Shown: positions 57,501 through 63,938 of the stretch, one piece after another
Numbering within the stretch: position 1 is the stretch's first letter
Layout of the letters: every line of letters starts with the position of its first letter
DNA from: Pristionchus mayeri
Taxonomy: Eukaryota > Nematoda > Chromadorea > Rhabditida > Neodiplogasteridae
Assembly: GCA_036245805.1 (NCBI GenBank)
Contig: BTRK01000005.1
Coordinates: 15,662,984 to 15,726,983 of the forward strand
DNA length: 64,000 nucleotides
Direction of reading: 5' to 3'
Translations under genes and position numbers: made by a program
Notes under the pieces: model-generated
What the model saw: only the letters and a program-made list of their open reading frames with translations
What the model was told of the DNA's origin: nothing
Database searches by the model: none

Positions 57501-60500
57501 TCCGTACTCGACTACACTCCCGTCATCCCTCCTACGGTACTGAGGGTATCCGTCAACATCGAGATTTGTACTGTCCCGGAACTCTTTGGGGAAGCGTTTG
57601 GAGCATTGCCCATCTCTCATGCATGGTGACTCTGGATTGAGTGCACCGCAAGGTCGGTGGAGCATGTTCGTGGTGACGATGTGATACAGCTCCGGGTCCG
57701 TCTCGGGATCAGGGATCTCCGCTTGGACTAACCTGTCGACGTCCTCGGGAGTGCGCGGCTTTGTGTCCTCACTCATGATGAGGAGGATGTGAACGTGAGG
57801 GAGACCTCTCTTCTGCCACTCGAACACTGCGATATAGGCAATGACGCGGCCGAGCTTGTGGCGATGGAGCAGATCGTCGAATACCCTGTCGACCTGATAC
57901 ACGCAAATTAGGATAGTCAATTGAGAAGAGAGAGTTAATATTTAACTCACCTTTAGTTTAAAGACCCTTGAGATGAGATCAGGTCGATCAGAGGCAGTCT
58001 GACCGGGCTCGAGATTCTCGGTGATCTCCCTCCACGCGGGGTTGCACGTGAAAGTAAATAAGATGTCGGGCTTGCCGTATTTGGAGACAATCGCCATCGC
58101 GCCTTGGAAGTCCTGGGTCATCGCTCGAGGACTACCCGGATGAGTCGAAGGGAGGATGGTCCTCTTTCCCGGAACATCAGAATCTCCCGCAAGATAGTCC
58201 TGAAAAATCAAAGCATGGGAATCAAACTCTGAGAAATTCTATTTTGAAAATTATTTTAATTTTGCATACCTGTACAGCCCGGTAGGAGGCGCTCCGAAGC
58301 TGATTTTGGTTTAAGGCAGAGTTAAACTGCCGAATGAACTTCTGGAAGTTCTTGGCTTGAGGGTAATCATCGAGGAGGAGAGTGCGGATTTGGTCGGGGA
58401 AATCAGAGAATTTGTCCTCGATTGTGGTTGCCTAACCGAAGTTACAGCACAGATTGATTTTATCTGTGCTTCCACTCACTTCTCCTGCAGAGGGATTACG
58501 GTAGAAATGAGATATCGAATTGCTCCGCATTAATATTCCTTCAATTAGCGAAAGAACATGGAGAGAGCGTAGAATGGAAAGAGATATTTCATAACAGCAT
58601 GTATAAATGTTTAAGTGTGAACGGCAGCGATATTTCCTGATCAGTTCCGAGATTATGCTGAGATATTGGGCATATGGACCGAAGGATATGGATGAGTATG
58701 AAGTGAGTGGAGAAGGAAAATAACCATGTTAAGTAGAATACTTTCAGAAAATTCTCACAGCAGACGAAAAATCACGCAAGGGAAGTACTAATAATTGGAC
58801 AAATATCGTCACGGATAGAATTTCTCGATACATGGCTAGTCACTATCTACAGATACTATCATTGTATTTTTCTTGTTGACTATTAATTTTCATTTTAAAA
58901 ATTGTTTTTTTTAGAATTTACATGCTTTAAATCGCATATACCAGGATAACAATGATTGTTATATAATTAAACTCCTTTGCTCAATCATCCTATTTTTCGA
59001 TTCATTCTGGTTCTTTTCTACAGTGCAGAATGTGAGTCATTCAGAGACTTATTTATCAGCTGTACGCAGCAATTTGCTAATTATTTTAAAAAAATACAAA
59101 AATACGAGATTCCAAGAACCGCATTTTCATTATGTGCCATTGCACTCGATTCCATACCGTTAATTTCATTTCAGAGACATCCCCTACTAGAGTTCGAATT
59201 CGACTCGTGGTGGTGGAAGAAACAGAATGTCACTGATATCGATCTTCGAGATTCTTATTTACAAGTGAAGTCAATTATTGACTCAATTTCTGATGAGTAC
59301 AAGCTATCCGATTGAAAACGCAATTTTTACTTGTGCAAAAAAATTACAGAAGATGAAGAATATTCATCAAACTCTAGTCACAAATTGTATTCTGAATTGT
59401 TGCACCTTGAAAATGTTGATAATATGTTATTGAAATACATTTTTCGAAATCAACAGCGAGATGATAAATTACATTTTATGCATGCACACGTGATAGCTGA
59501 CATGCGATTTATCGAGTCCACTTCAGTGGTAGTCATCACTGTTTCGTGTAGTCCACACATCCCTCACACTCGCAGTACTCCTTGCCCGATCCGCAGAAGA
59601 ATCCGTTTCCACAACAGGGCTGAGCCGAATCGGGGTTGCACGTGGCTGCCTGGCCATTGATTGGCGCCGCCTCTTTACCACATCTGAATTGAGCAGAAAA
59701 TATTTCATCCTTCAATTTTCGTTTTCTTCATGCACAAAGTGAATAATTGTATTCGTCCCGCAAGAACTGCTACCTTCCCCTCTGCCCCTCCTCAGTGTGC
59801 CATGTGATAGGGCGAGTCGGCTTCGTCGGTTCCTTCGTGATCAGTGATGGATCCTTCCTGTAGGCAACACTTTTCTTCTCTCTCACATGTACTTTCATTG
59901 TTTTTTAAAGCGCAAGTATTTTCAAATCTTGCCTGTAGTCCGCGCACTCGGGACACTCGCAGAACTCCGCTCCACTTCCACAAAATCCGTGCTTGCCGCA
60001 GCACGCGTACCCAGGATCGTCCGGATCGCACACCTATTCATCATTCATAGCACTTAGTTACTGTCAAAACATGCGAAAAGAAGCATGATTTAGCAGTTAC
60101 TAATATATGGGAGCGAGATGTTCTAAAGAATGGTATCAATAAATCAAACTAACAGGGTAGAATCCGACGATAAGAGGGGCGTATTTTCCGCATCGTCCCT
60201 GCTTAGACTCGTCCGAGTTCTCCGGGTTCCACCAGCGCACCTGTTAGTGAAAACATATTCCATATAAAATATAGTTGCGATTTTTTTGAATTTCATCTAT
60301 TGGAGTAAGCGAGAGAACTTGTTTTTCAAATTGTTCTTATCTCACATCATCGATGGGCACGCATGTGTGTTTAACGGCATTCCCACTTCCACCATCACAC
60401 AGATTGGCTGAAGAGACAGCAGAGAGCAGAGAGTCCGCAGAGTCGTCCTGGTCGATCGCCCAGATCATCAACCCGCCCAGGTTCCTGATTAGGAGAATAT

Positions 60501-63379
60501 GATTATGATGAAGGGAGATGTATTAGTATGTAGCATCATAATGAGAAGCCAGACTATGCTTTGGAGTTAGAGAAACTATACCACGGTCTCTCTCCGCTCC
60601 ACCGGCGAAATGATTGTGTACAATAAAATTTTTAAAAAAACAGTGGTATCGTTTCTGGAGCTAGAAATAGATACTGCTAGTTCATTCTAAATACACGAAT
60701 GGTCAGATAAGAACTTTCTCCTCTGTCGCATATTTGGCCTTTTCTCGGAGTGATTCCTGGTTTTCAAAACCGAGGAACTTGCGAGCGCCCGCATTCCAGA
60801 TGTACGGAGCACGAGATTTATCGTGCAGACGAGCCGCCGAGAGATCCCAGGAATCACCTGTAGGAAGTAACGCTTGTTGTCATACTTCATGCAAAGATAA
60901 ATAGTGAAATATTTTATTCATTTTTGAAGCGGTACAAATGTCAACCAACATCTGAGCTACTGCTTAATGCTCTAGGGCCACTAACCAATATCCTTCCACG
61001 CCACGTATCCTCCCTGGTACTTGCCGTCGACTGCATCAGCCGTGCGCCACATCTCGTCCTCCCCATCGATCGCCCCGCCCACATTCTCCCAGTACCTAAA
61101 ATGTATTTCTGAACTTCTTCGGATGCCATTCCATATTCGGCACTAAAATCGTTATCGGGCGCTAATAATTTCAACGATTAACATATTGACTATATTTTTA
61201 GTATTTTTCTATCAGGTTGATGAAGTCGACGTGCTTAATAAAAATGCAATTTCTGAATCACGAACACGAGGAATTTTGTGATGATGACGTAAACTAGCTG
61301 ACCGTCCATAGAAGGGCACTCCCATGTTCAGCTGTGATGGTTTCTTCGAGCGACAAGCGTAGAATTTCCGTTTATATGCTATTACCTACTGAAAGATAAC
61401 AGTTGTCACCAGGAGCATACAAATTGATGAACAGGATTTTCTTAAATACATTGGTGAAATGAAAATGAAAATGACGTGATATCTTGTGCATCCGCTATGG
61501 AATATGCCCAGGGATTCTCTGGAAAGATGAACGCCGACTTCACGATGAAATTCTACGCTTGTCGCTCGAAGAAACCATCACAGCTGAACATGGGAGTGCC
61601 CTTCTATGGACGGTCAGCTAGTTTACGTCATCATCACAAAATTCCTCGTGTTCGTGATTCAGAAATTGCATTTTTATTAAGCACGTCGACTTCATCAACC
61701 TGATAGAAAAATACTAAAAATATAGTCAATATGTTAATCGTTGAAATTATTAGCGCCCGATAACGATTTTAGTGCCGAATATGGAATGGCATCCGAAGAA
61801 GTTCAGAAATACATTTTAGGTACTGGGAGAATGTGGGCGGGGCGATCGATGGGGAGGACGAGATGTGGCGCACGGCTGATGCAGTCGACGGCAAGTACCA
61901 GGGAGGATACGTGGCGTGGAAGGATATTGGTTAGTGGCCCTAGAGCATTAAGCAGTAGCTCAGATGTTGGTTGACATTTGTACCGCTTCAAAAATGAATA
62001 AAATATTTCACTATTTATCTTTGCATGAAGTATGACAACAAGCGTTACTTCCTACAGGTGATTCCTGGGATCTCTCGGCGGCTCGTCTGCACGATAAATC
62101 TCGTGCTCCGTACATCTGGAATGCGGGCGCTCGCAAGTTCCTCGGTTTTGAAAACCAGGAATCACTCCGAGAAAAGGCCAAATATGCGACAGAGGAGAAA
62201 GTTCTTATCTGACCATTCGTGTATTTAGAATGAACTAGCAGTATCTATTTCTAGCTCCAGAAACGATACCACTGTTTTTTTAAAAATTTTATTGTACACA
62301 ATCATTTCGCCGGTGGAGCGGAGAGAGACCGTGGTATAGTTTCTCTAACTCCAAAGCATAGTCTGGCTTCTCATTATGATGCTACATACTAATACATCTC
62401 CCTTCATCATAATCATATTCTCCTAATCAGGAACCTGGGCGGGTTGATGATCTGGGCGATCGACCAGGACGACTCTGCGGACTCTCTGCTCTCTGCTGTC
62501 TCTTCAGCCAATCTGTGTGATGGTGGAAGTGGGAATGCCGTTAAACACACATGCGTGCCCATCGATGATGTGAGATAAGAACAATTTGAAAAACAAGTTC
62601 TCTCGCTTACTCCAATAGATGAAATTCAAAAAAATCGCAACTATATTTTATATGGAATATGTTTTCACTAACAGGTGCGCTGGTGGAACCCGGAGAACTC
62701 GGACGAGTCTAAGCAGGGACGATGCGGAAAATACGCCCCTCTTATCGTCGGATTCTACCCTGTTAGTTTGATTTATTGATACCATTCTTTAGAACATCTC
62801 GCTCCCATATATTAGTAACTGCTAAATCATGCTTCTTTTCGCATGTTTTGACAGTAACTAAGTGCTATGAATGATGAATAGGTGTGCGATCCGGACGATC
62901 CTGGGTACGCGTGCTGCGGCAAGCACGGATTTTGTGGAAGTGGAGCGGAGTTCTGCGAGTGTCCCGAGTGCGCGGACTACAGGCAAGATTTGAAAATACT
63001 TGCGCTTTAAAAAACAATGAAAGTACATGTGAGAGAGAAGAAAAGTGTTGCCTACAGGAAGGATCCATCACTGATCACGAAGGAACCGACGAAGCCGACT
63101 CGCCCTATCACATGGCACACTGAGGAGGGGCAGAGGGGAAGGTAGCAGTTCTTGCGGGACGAATACAATTATTCACTTTGTGCATGAAGAAAACGAAAAT
63201 TGAAGGATGAAATATTTTCTGCTCAATTCAGATGTGGTAAAGAGGCGGCGCCAATCAATGGCCAGGCAGCCACGTGCAACCCCGATTCGGCTCAGCCCTG
63301 TTGTGGAAACGGATTCTTCTGCGGATCGGGCAAGGAGTACTGCGAGTGTGAGGGATGTGTGGACTACACGAAACAGTGA
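28746..63379 (+). CDS. Secreted LysM x7 / GH18 chitinase-like / chitin-binding protein gene, about 41 exons, heavily invaded by transposons
   Basis: Inferred from splice phase across five exon blocks described separately below. Coding length is about 5.2 kb (about 1,730 codons), so nearly 30 kb of the 34.6-kb span is intronic. Order: signal peptide, possible beta-trefoil, Ser/Thr/Pro linker, seven LysM modules, unknown region, GH18, two Cys-rich chitin-binding domains. The protein would be secreted and bind and perhaps cut chitin; LysM plus GH18 architectures are known in nematodes. An in-frame TGA at 50295-50297 interrupts GH18. Splice phase disagrees by one base at 41820/41926 and 62200/62431, and the frame changes near 30276. 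It may therefore be a dying gene, contain assembly errors, or have small exons I missed. Blocks 1 and 2 are separated by an LTR retrotransposon, and the GH18 domain is split by 11 kb of inserted sequence (50355-61511). Confidence 0.75.
29277..29402. repeat. Long hairpin in intron 2 of the chitinase-like gene
   Basis: Outer arms GGAAGTTCTTCGTGTAGC and GCTACACGAAGAACTTC, and inner arms GCTCATCA..TTTTATCTTGC and GCAAGATAAAAGCTGATGAGC, are inverse complements around a short loop. The stem is over 50 bp with bulges. It could be a small fold-back element or a structured RNA; no evidence separates these. Confidence 0.6.
31522..31774 (-). repeat. 3' LTR of the gag-protease retrotransposon
   Basis: 253 bp, nearly identical to 36580-36831 (for example the run CGATAGGCAATACGCTAGAT is in both). 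On the element's strand it begins GTCAAGGAGCGAAGCTCC, which contains a short palindrome (GGAGCGAAGCTCC). The high similarity of the two LTRs implies recent insertion. Borders are uncertain by 1-2 nt. Confidence 0.88.
32588..33541 (-). CDS. Retropepsin-type aspartic protease ORF of the LTR retrotransposon (318 codons)
   Basis: The retropepsin core is [17 protein letters not shown] (active-site DTGS at residues 209-212), with a later IIGTNVMQ in place of the usual second hydrophobic-Gly motif. N-terminal to it are a coiled coil (residues about 36-70, [12 protein letters not shown]) and two hydrophobic segments (about 77-98 and 142-160, [14 protein letters not shown]) that could be membrane-associated. 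This is unusual for a gag-pro product. The frame starts just after a 16-nt G run (33563-33578) that separates it from the preceding frame, so it may normally be fused to gag by a frame change there. Retropepsins cleave the element's own polyprotein. Confidence 0.8.
   Translation of the reverse strand: MADEQRLMGEGQSSQLQQHGAGQWPSTCSFDALSNGSSWERKIAELEQKLATSERRSEALIERTNDAIRRANGGKGKIFYFANLALVPCALSLIPGSSALSTDRIHDYHDEKSGMTRQTKELLVDEVGPLEWSNALCDGWVNVGYLAILFSFGLLWIMRISQKRNVAPSQHVSTPLEQEVRVLSRSWSDRGNAIAPITVSGVRLDALFDTGSTITVVDEGFRRFLGVSKRKPFRLATSNSMVDSPVPLVWSKMANIVVVSTSVVEDIHFMPVSSPLYEVIIGTNVMQHLPEITFNYNEQVLEIGDYTIPMINISHGI
33594..34970 (-). CDS. Gag ORF of the LTR retrotransposon (458 codons, CCHC zinc knuckle)
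   Basis: A retrotransposon gag-type helical domain spans residues about 145-300 ([14 protein letters not shown], then [16 protein letters not shown]). One CCHC zinc knuckle, [14 protein letters not shown], is at 363-376. Gag assembles the particle and binds the RNA. After about residue 395 the frame loses its natural look, while the overlapping frame 33846-33520 continues with a Tyr/Gln/Pro-rich sequence ([16 protein letters not shown]). The true gag C-terminus therefore probably lies in that frame after a one-base change near 33785. It is either a decayed copy or one using frameshifting. Confidence 0.82.
   Translation of the reverse strand: MNLHHSSHEDITAHGQAGGKPSGMTSLLGTTVNSIGEAVASVGEIPNTTRTMKPVGLLRRTVLEPLGERSASVGGALRTRGSQNAKKTLTMGEMKLKEPESQELAKGTSQSLAMRTGSSKIGMAVPIVAVLGTFAYSEGRGYLHPFSGQGEEEWGRWLTRFNDIINMSSTPLTPRQKAAHVIGNLSCRARDAVDMLSSTQKEDYDEVVKKVTELIECPEEKALARHILRNCKQEVGETVLNFHTRFQRLVRAAMHGKKDSVIRERALEEFLDRLSPQICFHVKAMAPDTLEDALRLAKRYESLMESMASSMIALGESPTIFASQLHGAGVAQKTMRAQHAMDYDQVEHTDGEPQRNFRAGITCYGCGEEGHYESECTAWAYPDYSGDHQLGGYGDITIPMPTSSQQSLYLASTVITRNILRIRSLTNHPVPSTFNSQCRCPIKTRISQPTRFRSNPLR
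36564..36579 (-). promoter_or_regulatory. Primer-binding site of the LTR retrotransposon
   Basis: On the minus strand, directly after the 5' LTR, the sequence TGGTACCAGCGAGTAA starts with TGG, complementary to a tRNA 3' end (..TACCA). The position, zero or one base after the LTR, is the standard one. The matching tRNA was not identified. Confidence 0.65.
36580..36831 (-). repeat. 5' LTR of the gag-protease retrotransposon
   Basis: The partner of 31522-31774. Its right end is followed by AATAA and, 21 nt after the LTR, by the LysM1 exon at 36853. The LTR thus lies just upstream of that exon's 3' splice site, where it could affect splicing. Confidence 0.88.
36853..39452 (+). CDS. Chitinase-like gene, block 2: seven LysM domains
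   Basis: Exons 36853-36954, 37083-37147, 37336-37432, 37632-37771, 37892-37967, 38089-38241, 38409-38493, 38673-38803, 38897-38960, 39082-39152 and 39211-39452 join in phase. Each module has the LysM pattern (GDxC, helix, N/D-x-x-x-x-C, then a hydrophobic strand with C-V): [89 protein letters not shown] and [15 protein letters not shown]. LysM domains bind N-acetylglucosamine polymers (chitin, peptidoglycan). Each module is split by an intron just after the conserved Leu-Gln or equivalent, showing growth by exon duplication. The intron after 38241 appears to start with GC (CAG|GCTAGT). Confidence 0.9.
38341..38380. repeat. Perfect 40-bp palindrome in a LysM-block intron
   Basis: AATACTCCCCTATCCTCA is followed by four bases and its exact inverse complement, an 18-bp perfect stem with a TTCA loop. 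It sits in the intron between exons 38089-38241 and 38409-38493. Origin unknown: remnant of an excised inverted-repeat element, or a functional hairpin. Confidence 0.85.
39525..42104 (+). CDS. Chitinase-like gene, block 3: unknown region between LysM and GH18
   Basis: Exons 39525-39636, 39688-39803, 39912-40019, 40064-40181, 40251-40410, 40525-40674, 40733-40827, 40871-40965, 41130-41247, 41400-41504, 41648-41820 and 41926-42104 give roughly 500 residues. Phases agree except 41820/41926 (off by one base). Several introns are only 43-69 nt. Readable segments include [75 protein letters not shown] and [18 protein letters not shown]. The last part looks like beta-rich repeats. No family was recognised. 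It ends at an acidic Gly/Asp-rich stretch before the GH18 domain. Confidence 0.65.
42188..50354 (+). CDS. Chitinase-like gene, block 4: GH18 domain, first two thirds (with in-frame TGA)
   Basis: Exons 42188-42266 ([14 protein letters not shown]), 46849-47004 ([19 protein letters not shown]), 47171-47308 ([17 protein letters not shown]), 47472-47553, 50018-50169 and 50247-50354. Exon 47472-47553 carries the GH18 catalytic signature [11 protein letters not shown] (DxxDxDxE, with the acid/base Glu). Exon 50247-50354 has the conserved [16 protein letters not shown], then TGA at 50295-50297, then [19 protein letters not shown] in the same frame; family members have a Ser or similar residue at the TGA. 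GH18 enzymes hydrolyse chitin by substrate-assisted catalysis. Introns hold three transposons (42299-46753, 47622-48846, 48849-49974). Confidence 0.85.
42259..46247. repeat. Five tandem copies of a 798-bp unit
   Basis: Units start at 42259, 43057, 43855, 44653 and 45451. They are essentially identical; the one difference noticed (TTTTGCTC in units 1-3, TTTTCCTC in units 4-5) groups them in two sets. Each unit begins with the last bases of chitinase-like exon 42188-42266 plus its donor (AACGAGAG|GTATTT), then the mariner end (TTAGGTTGGTCATAAAG) and internal sequence. A 74-codon frame recurs in every unit but has no family resemblance and is not called a gene. Confidence 0.95.
42299..46753. mobile_element. 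Non-autonomous mariner-ended element expanded by internal tandem duplication
   Basis: The left end TTAGGTTGGTCATAAAGTTT and right end (..AAACTTTATGACCAACCTGA) are inverted repeats, with TA on both sides (42297-42298, 46754-46755), the mariner target duplication. No transposase is seen between them. The 4.45-kb length comes mostly from the tandem array, so the left terminal repeat is present five times. It is located in the intron after exon 42188-42266. Confidence 0.85.
47622..48846 (+). mobile_element. Mariner element with decayed transposase (1.2 kb)
   Basis: The termini TTAGGGTGTCCCATAAG and the inverse-complement right end (CTTATGGTACACCCTAT) are bordered by TA (47620-47621 and 48847-48848). 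The length of 1,225 bp is typical of mariners. Transposase pieces on the plus strand include [14 protein letters not shown] (about 48210) and [19 protein letters not shown] (about 48555), the region with the last catalytic Asp. They are broken by stops and frameshifts, so the copy is inactive. It sits in the GH18 intron 47554-50017. Confidence 0.88.
48849..49974. mobile_element. Tc1-like fold-back element, 1.13 kb
   Basis: The ends CAGTCGCGCTCATAAGTGAG and the inverse complement (..ATGAGCGCGACTG) are flanked by TA. Arms of about 410 bp (to 49258 and from 49565) are almost identical, so the same 62-codon frame appears once on each strand (49067-49255 plus, 49567-49755 minus) without being a gene. 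The centre contains a second palindrome near 49503-49558 (CACTCTCGTCGTCTGTACTC). It abuts the mariner at 47622-48846 and uses that element's flanking TA as its own left TA. Confidence 0.88.
50591..50649. repeat. Left half of a palindromic MITE split by a mariner-type insertion
   Basis: TGGTTAGATAAACACCAAAT starts here, and its inverse complement ends at 54789 (..TTATCTAACCA). Removing 50650-54732 joins the halves into a palindrome of about 115 bp, so the mariner-type element landed at a TA near its centre. The right half is 54733-54789. Confidence 0.7.
50786..51301 (-). pseudogene. LINE reverse transcriptase C-terminal fragment, second subfamily
   Basis: The minus-strand frame reads [19 protein letters not shown], then [16 protein letters not shown], and ends [19 protein letters not shown]. 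This is the conserved post-catalytic region of LINE reverse transcriptases (Y-x-x-x-V-x-P-x-L-x-Y/F). The polymerase active site and the rest are missing. A run of twelve G (50763-50774) lies directly downstream on the element's strand. It is nested inside the mariner-ended element. Confidence 0.75.
51302..52912. other. AT-rich filler inside the mariner-ended element
   Basis: No ORF of note. Many short repeats of the type AAATTTC/GAAATTT, especially 52330-52850 (AGAAATCCATTTTCAGAAAT and relatives), suggest a decayed low-complexity or satellite-like stretch. Confidence 0.4.
52913..54613. repeat. Long inverted repeat (fold-back), arms 0.55-0.7 kb
   Basis: The sequence from about 52920 to 53612 reappears inverted at about 54058-54613. 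Examples are GATCCACGGGGT versus ACCCCGTGGATC, and TTGGACTTATCTTGAACGAT, which appears inverted at 53586-53605. The left arm has an extra segment of about 120 bp (53044-53165). The unique centre, 53613-54057, has no gene. Confidence 0.85.
54733..54789. repeat. Right half of the split palindromic MITE
   Basis: It ends GGTGCTTATCTAACCA, the inverse complement of the start at 50591. See the left half. It directly abuts the Helitron terminal hairpin. Confidence 0.7.
54790..54829 (-). repeat. GC-rich hairpin, candidate Helitron 3' terminus
   Basis: A 19-bp stem with one mismatch and a 2-nt loop (CGATTGCGCGCGCC and its inverse complement). On the Helitron's strand the hairpin ends in CTGG, a CTRR match, followed by T. 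Helitrons end in a hairpin near CTRR, though usually with several bases in between; here CTGG forms part of the stem. The boundary is plausible but not proven. Confidence 0.55.
54917..58436 (-). mobile_element. Helitron RepHel (rolling-circle Rep plus PIF1-type helicase), one nonsense codon, N-terminus missing
   Basis: Read on the minus strand. 58436-58268 has [20 protein letters not shown] and 58211-57950 has [15 protein letters not shown] and [10 protein letters not shown], together the Helitron N-terminal domain. 57920-57096 has the HUH metal motif LPHVHILL and the Y2 block [13 protein letters not shown] at 57093-57095 interrupts [15 protein letters not shown] in frame. 57086-56523 is the linker. 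56500-56198 carries Walker [12 protein letters not shown], and 56147-55959 carries [16 protein letters not shown] and Walker B IIWDESSM. 55903-54917 carries [36 protein letters not shown] and [10 protein letters not shown]. Helicase motifs are intact and introns splice in phase. Helitrons copy themselves by rolling-circle transposition. The sequence before 58436 was not recognised and no 5' TC end was fixed. It is inserted in the chitinase-like GH18 intron, on the opposite strand. Confidence 0.88.
58437..58914. other. Junction between Helitron and palindrome, no gene recognised
   Basis: AT-rich. It should contain the Helitron 5' end and the outer end of the left palindrome arm, but neither boundary can be fixed because the mirror position of the right arm lies beyond the window. 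Confidence 0.4.
58977..59530 (+). CDS. Hypothetical C-terminal exon(s) of a gene convergent with the chitinase-like gene (left-arm copy)
   Basis: The frame 58977-59315 reads [20 protein letters not shown] and [20 protein letters not shown] and stops after SDEYKLSD; an acceptor (TTCTACAG) precedes it near 59025. A second frame from 59331 ([19 protein letters not shown]) follows. The composition is protein-like and no family was recognised. An identical copy is on the opposite strand of the right arm (63938-63600). Probably only the 3' part of a longer gene. Confidence 0.4.
59536..61368 (-). pseudogene. Inverted partial copy of the chitinase-like gene 3' exons (left palindrome arm)
   Basis: Mirror image of 61547-63379. 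It begins inside the exon encoding NMGVPFYGR, continues through the remaining GH18 exons and both chitin-binding exons, and ends at the stop on 59538-59536. It has no start codon, signal peptide, LysM modules or catalytic exon, and no promoter is evident. Sequence identity with the right arm suggests recent origin. It lies antisense to the host gene within that gene's intron, so host-gene transcripts could pair with themselves. Confidence 0.85.
61512..63379 (+). CDS. Chitinase-like gene, block 5: GH18 C-terminal part and two chitin-binding domains
   Basis: Exons 61512-61612 ([27 protein letters not shown]), 61820-61929, 62058-62200, 62431-62569 ([14 protein letters not shown]), 62675-62761, 62882-62982, 63058-63141 and 63232-63379. 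The first exon accepts the phase left by 50354, 11.2 kb upstream. The join 62200/62431 is off by one base. After GH18 come two hevein-like Cys-rich domains, [17 protein letters not shown] and [17 protein letters not shown], expected to bind chitin. The intron after 62982 starts with GC (ACAG|GCAAGA). The chain ends at TGA 63377-63379. It is the right arm of the palindrome and probably the original copy, since it connects in orientation and phase. Confidence 0.87.
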
Positions 63380-63599
63380 TGACTACCACTGAAGTGGACT
63401 CGATAAATCGCATGTCAGCTATCACGTGTGCATGCATAAAATGTAATTTATCATCTCGCTGTTGATTTCGAAAAATGTATTTCAATAACATATTATCAAC
63501 ATTTTCAAGGTGCAACAATTCAGAATACAATTTGTGACTAGAGTTTGATGAATATTCTTCATCTTCTGTAATTTTTTTGCACAAGTAAAAATTGCGTTT

Positions 63600-63938
63600 T
63601 CAATCGGATAGCTTGTACTCATCAGAAATTGAGTCAATAATTGACTTCACTTGTAAATAAGAATCTCGAAGATCGATATCAGTGACATTCTGTTTCTTCC
63701 ACCACCACGAGTCGAATTCGAACTCTAGTAGGGGATGTCTCTGAAATGAAATTAACGGTATGGAATCGAGTGCAATGGCACATAATGAAAATGCGGTTCT
63801 TGGAATCTCGTATTTTTGTATTTTTTTAAAATAATTAGCAAATTGCTGCGTACAGCTGATAAATAAGTCTCTGAATGACTCACATTCTGCACTGTAGAAA
63901 AGAACCAGAATGAATCGAAAAATAGGATGATTGAGCAA
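63600..63938 (-). CDS. Hypothetical C-terminal exon(s) of a convergent gene (right-arm copy)
   Basis: Identical to 58977-59315 in inverse orientation (112 codons, ending SDEYKLSD). On this side the gene would enter from beyond the window and end about 220 bp after the chitinase-like stop codon, an ordinary tail-to-tail arrangement. This supports the right arm as the ancestral locus. No domain recognised. Confidence 0.4.
   Translation of the reverse strand: MLNHPIFRFILVLFYSAECESFRDLFISCTQQFANYFKKIQKYEIPRTAFSLCAIALDSIPLISFQRHPLLEFEFDSWWWKKQNVTDIDLRDSYLQVKSIIDSISDEYKLSD

Noticed and set aside
59536..61368. Second independent chitinase gene on the minus strand
   Set aside because: It is the mirror image of the right arm, starts inside an exon and lacks the catalytic exon; annotated as a partial copy.
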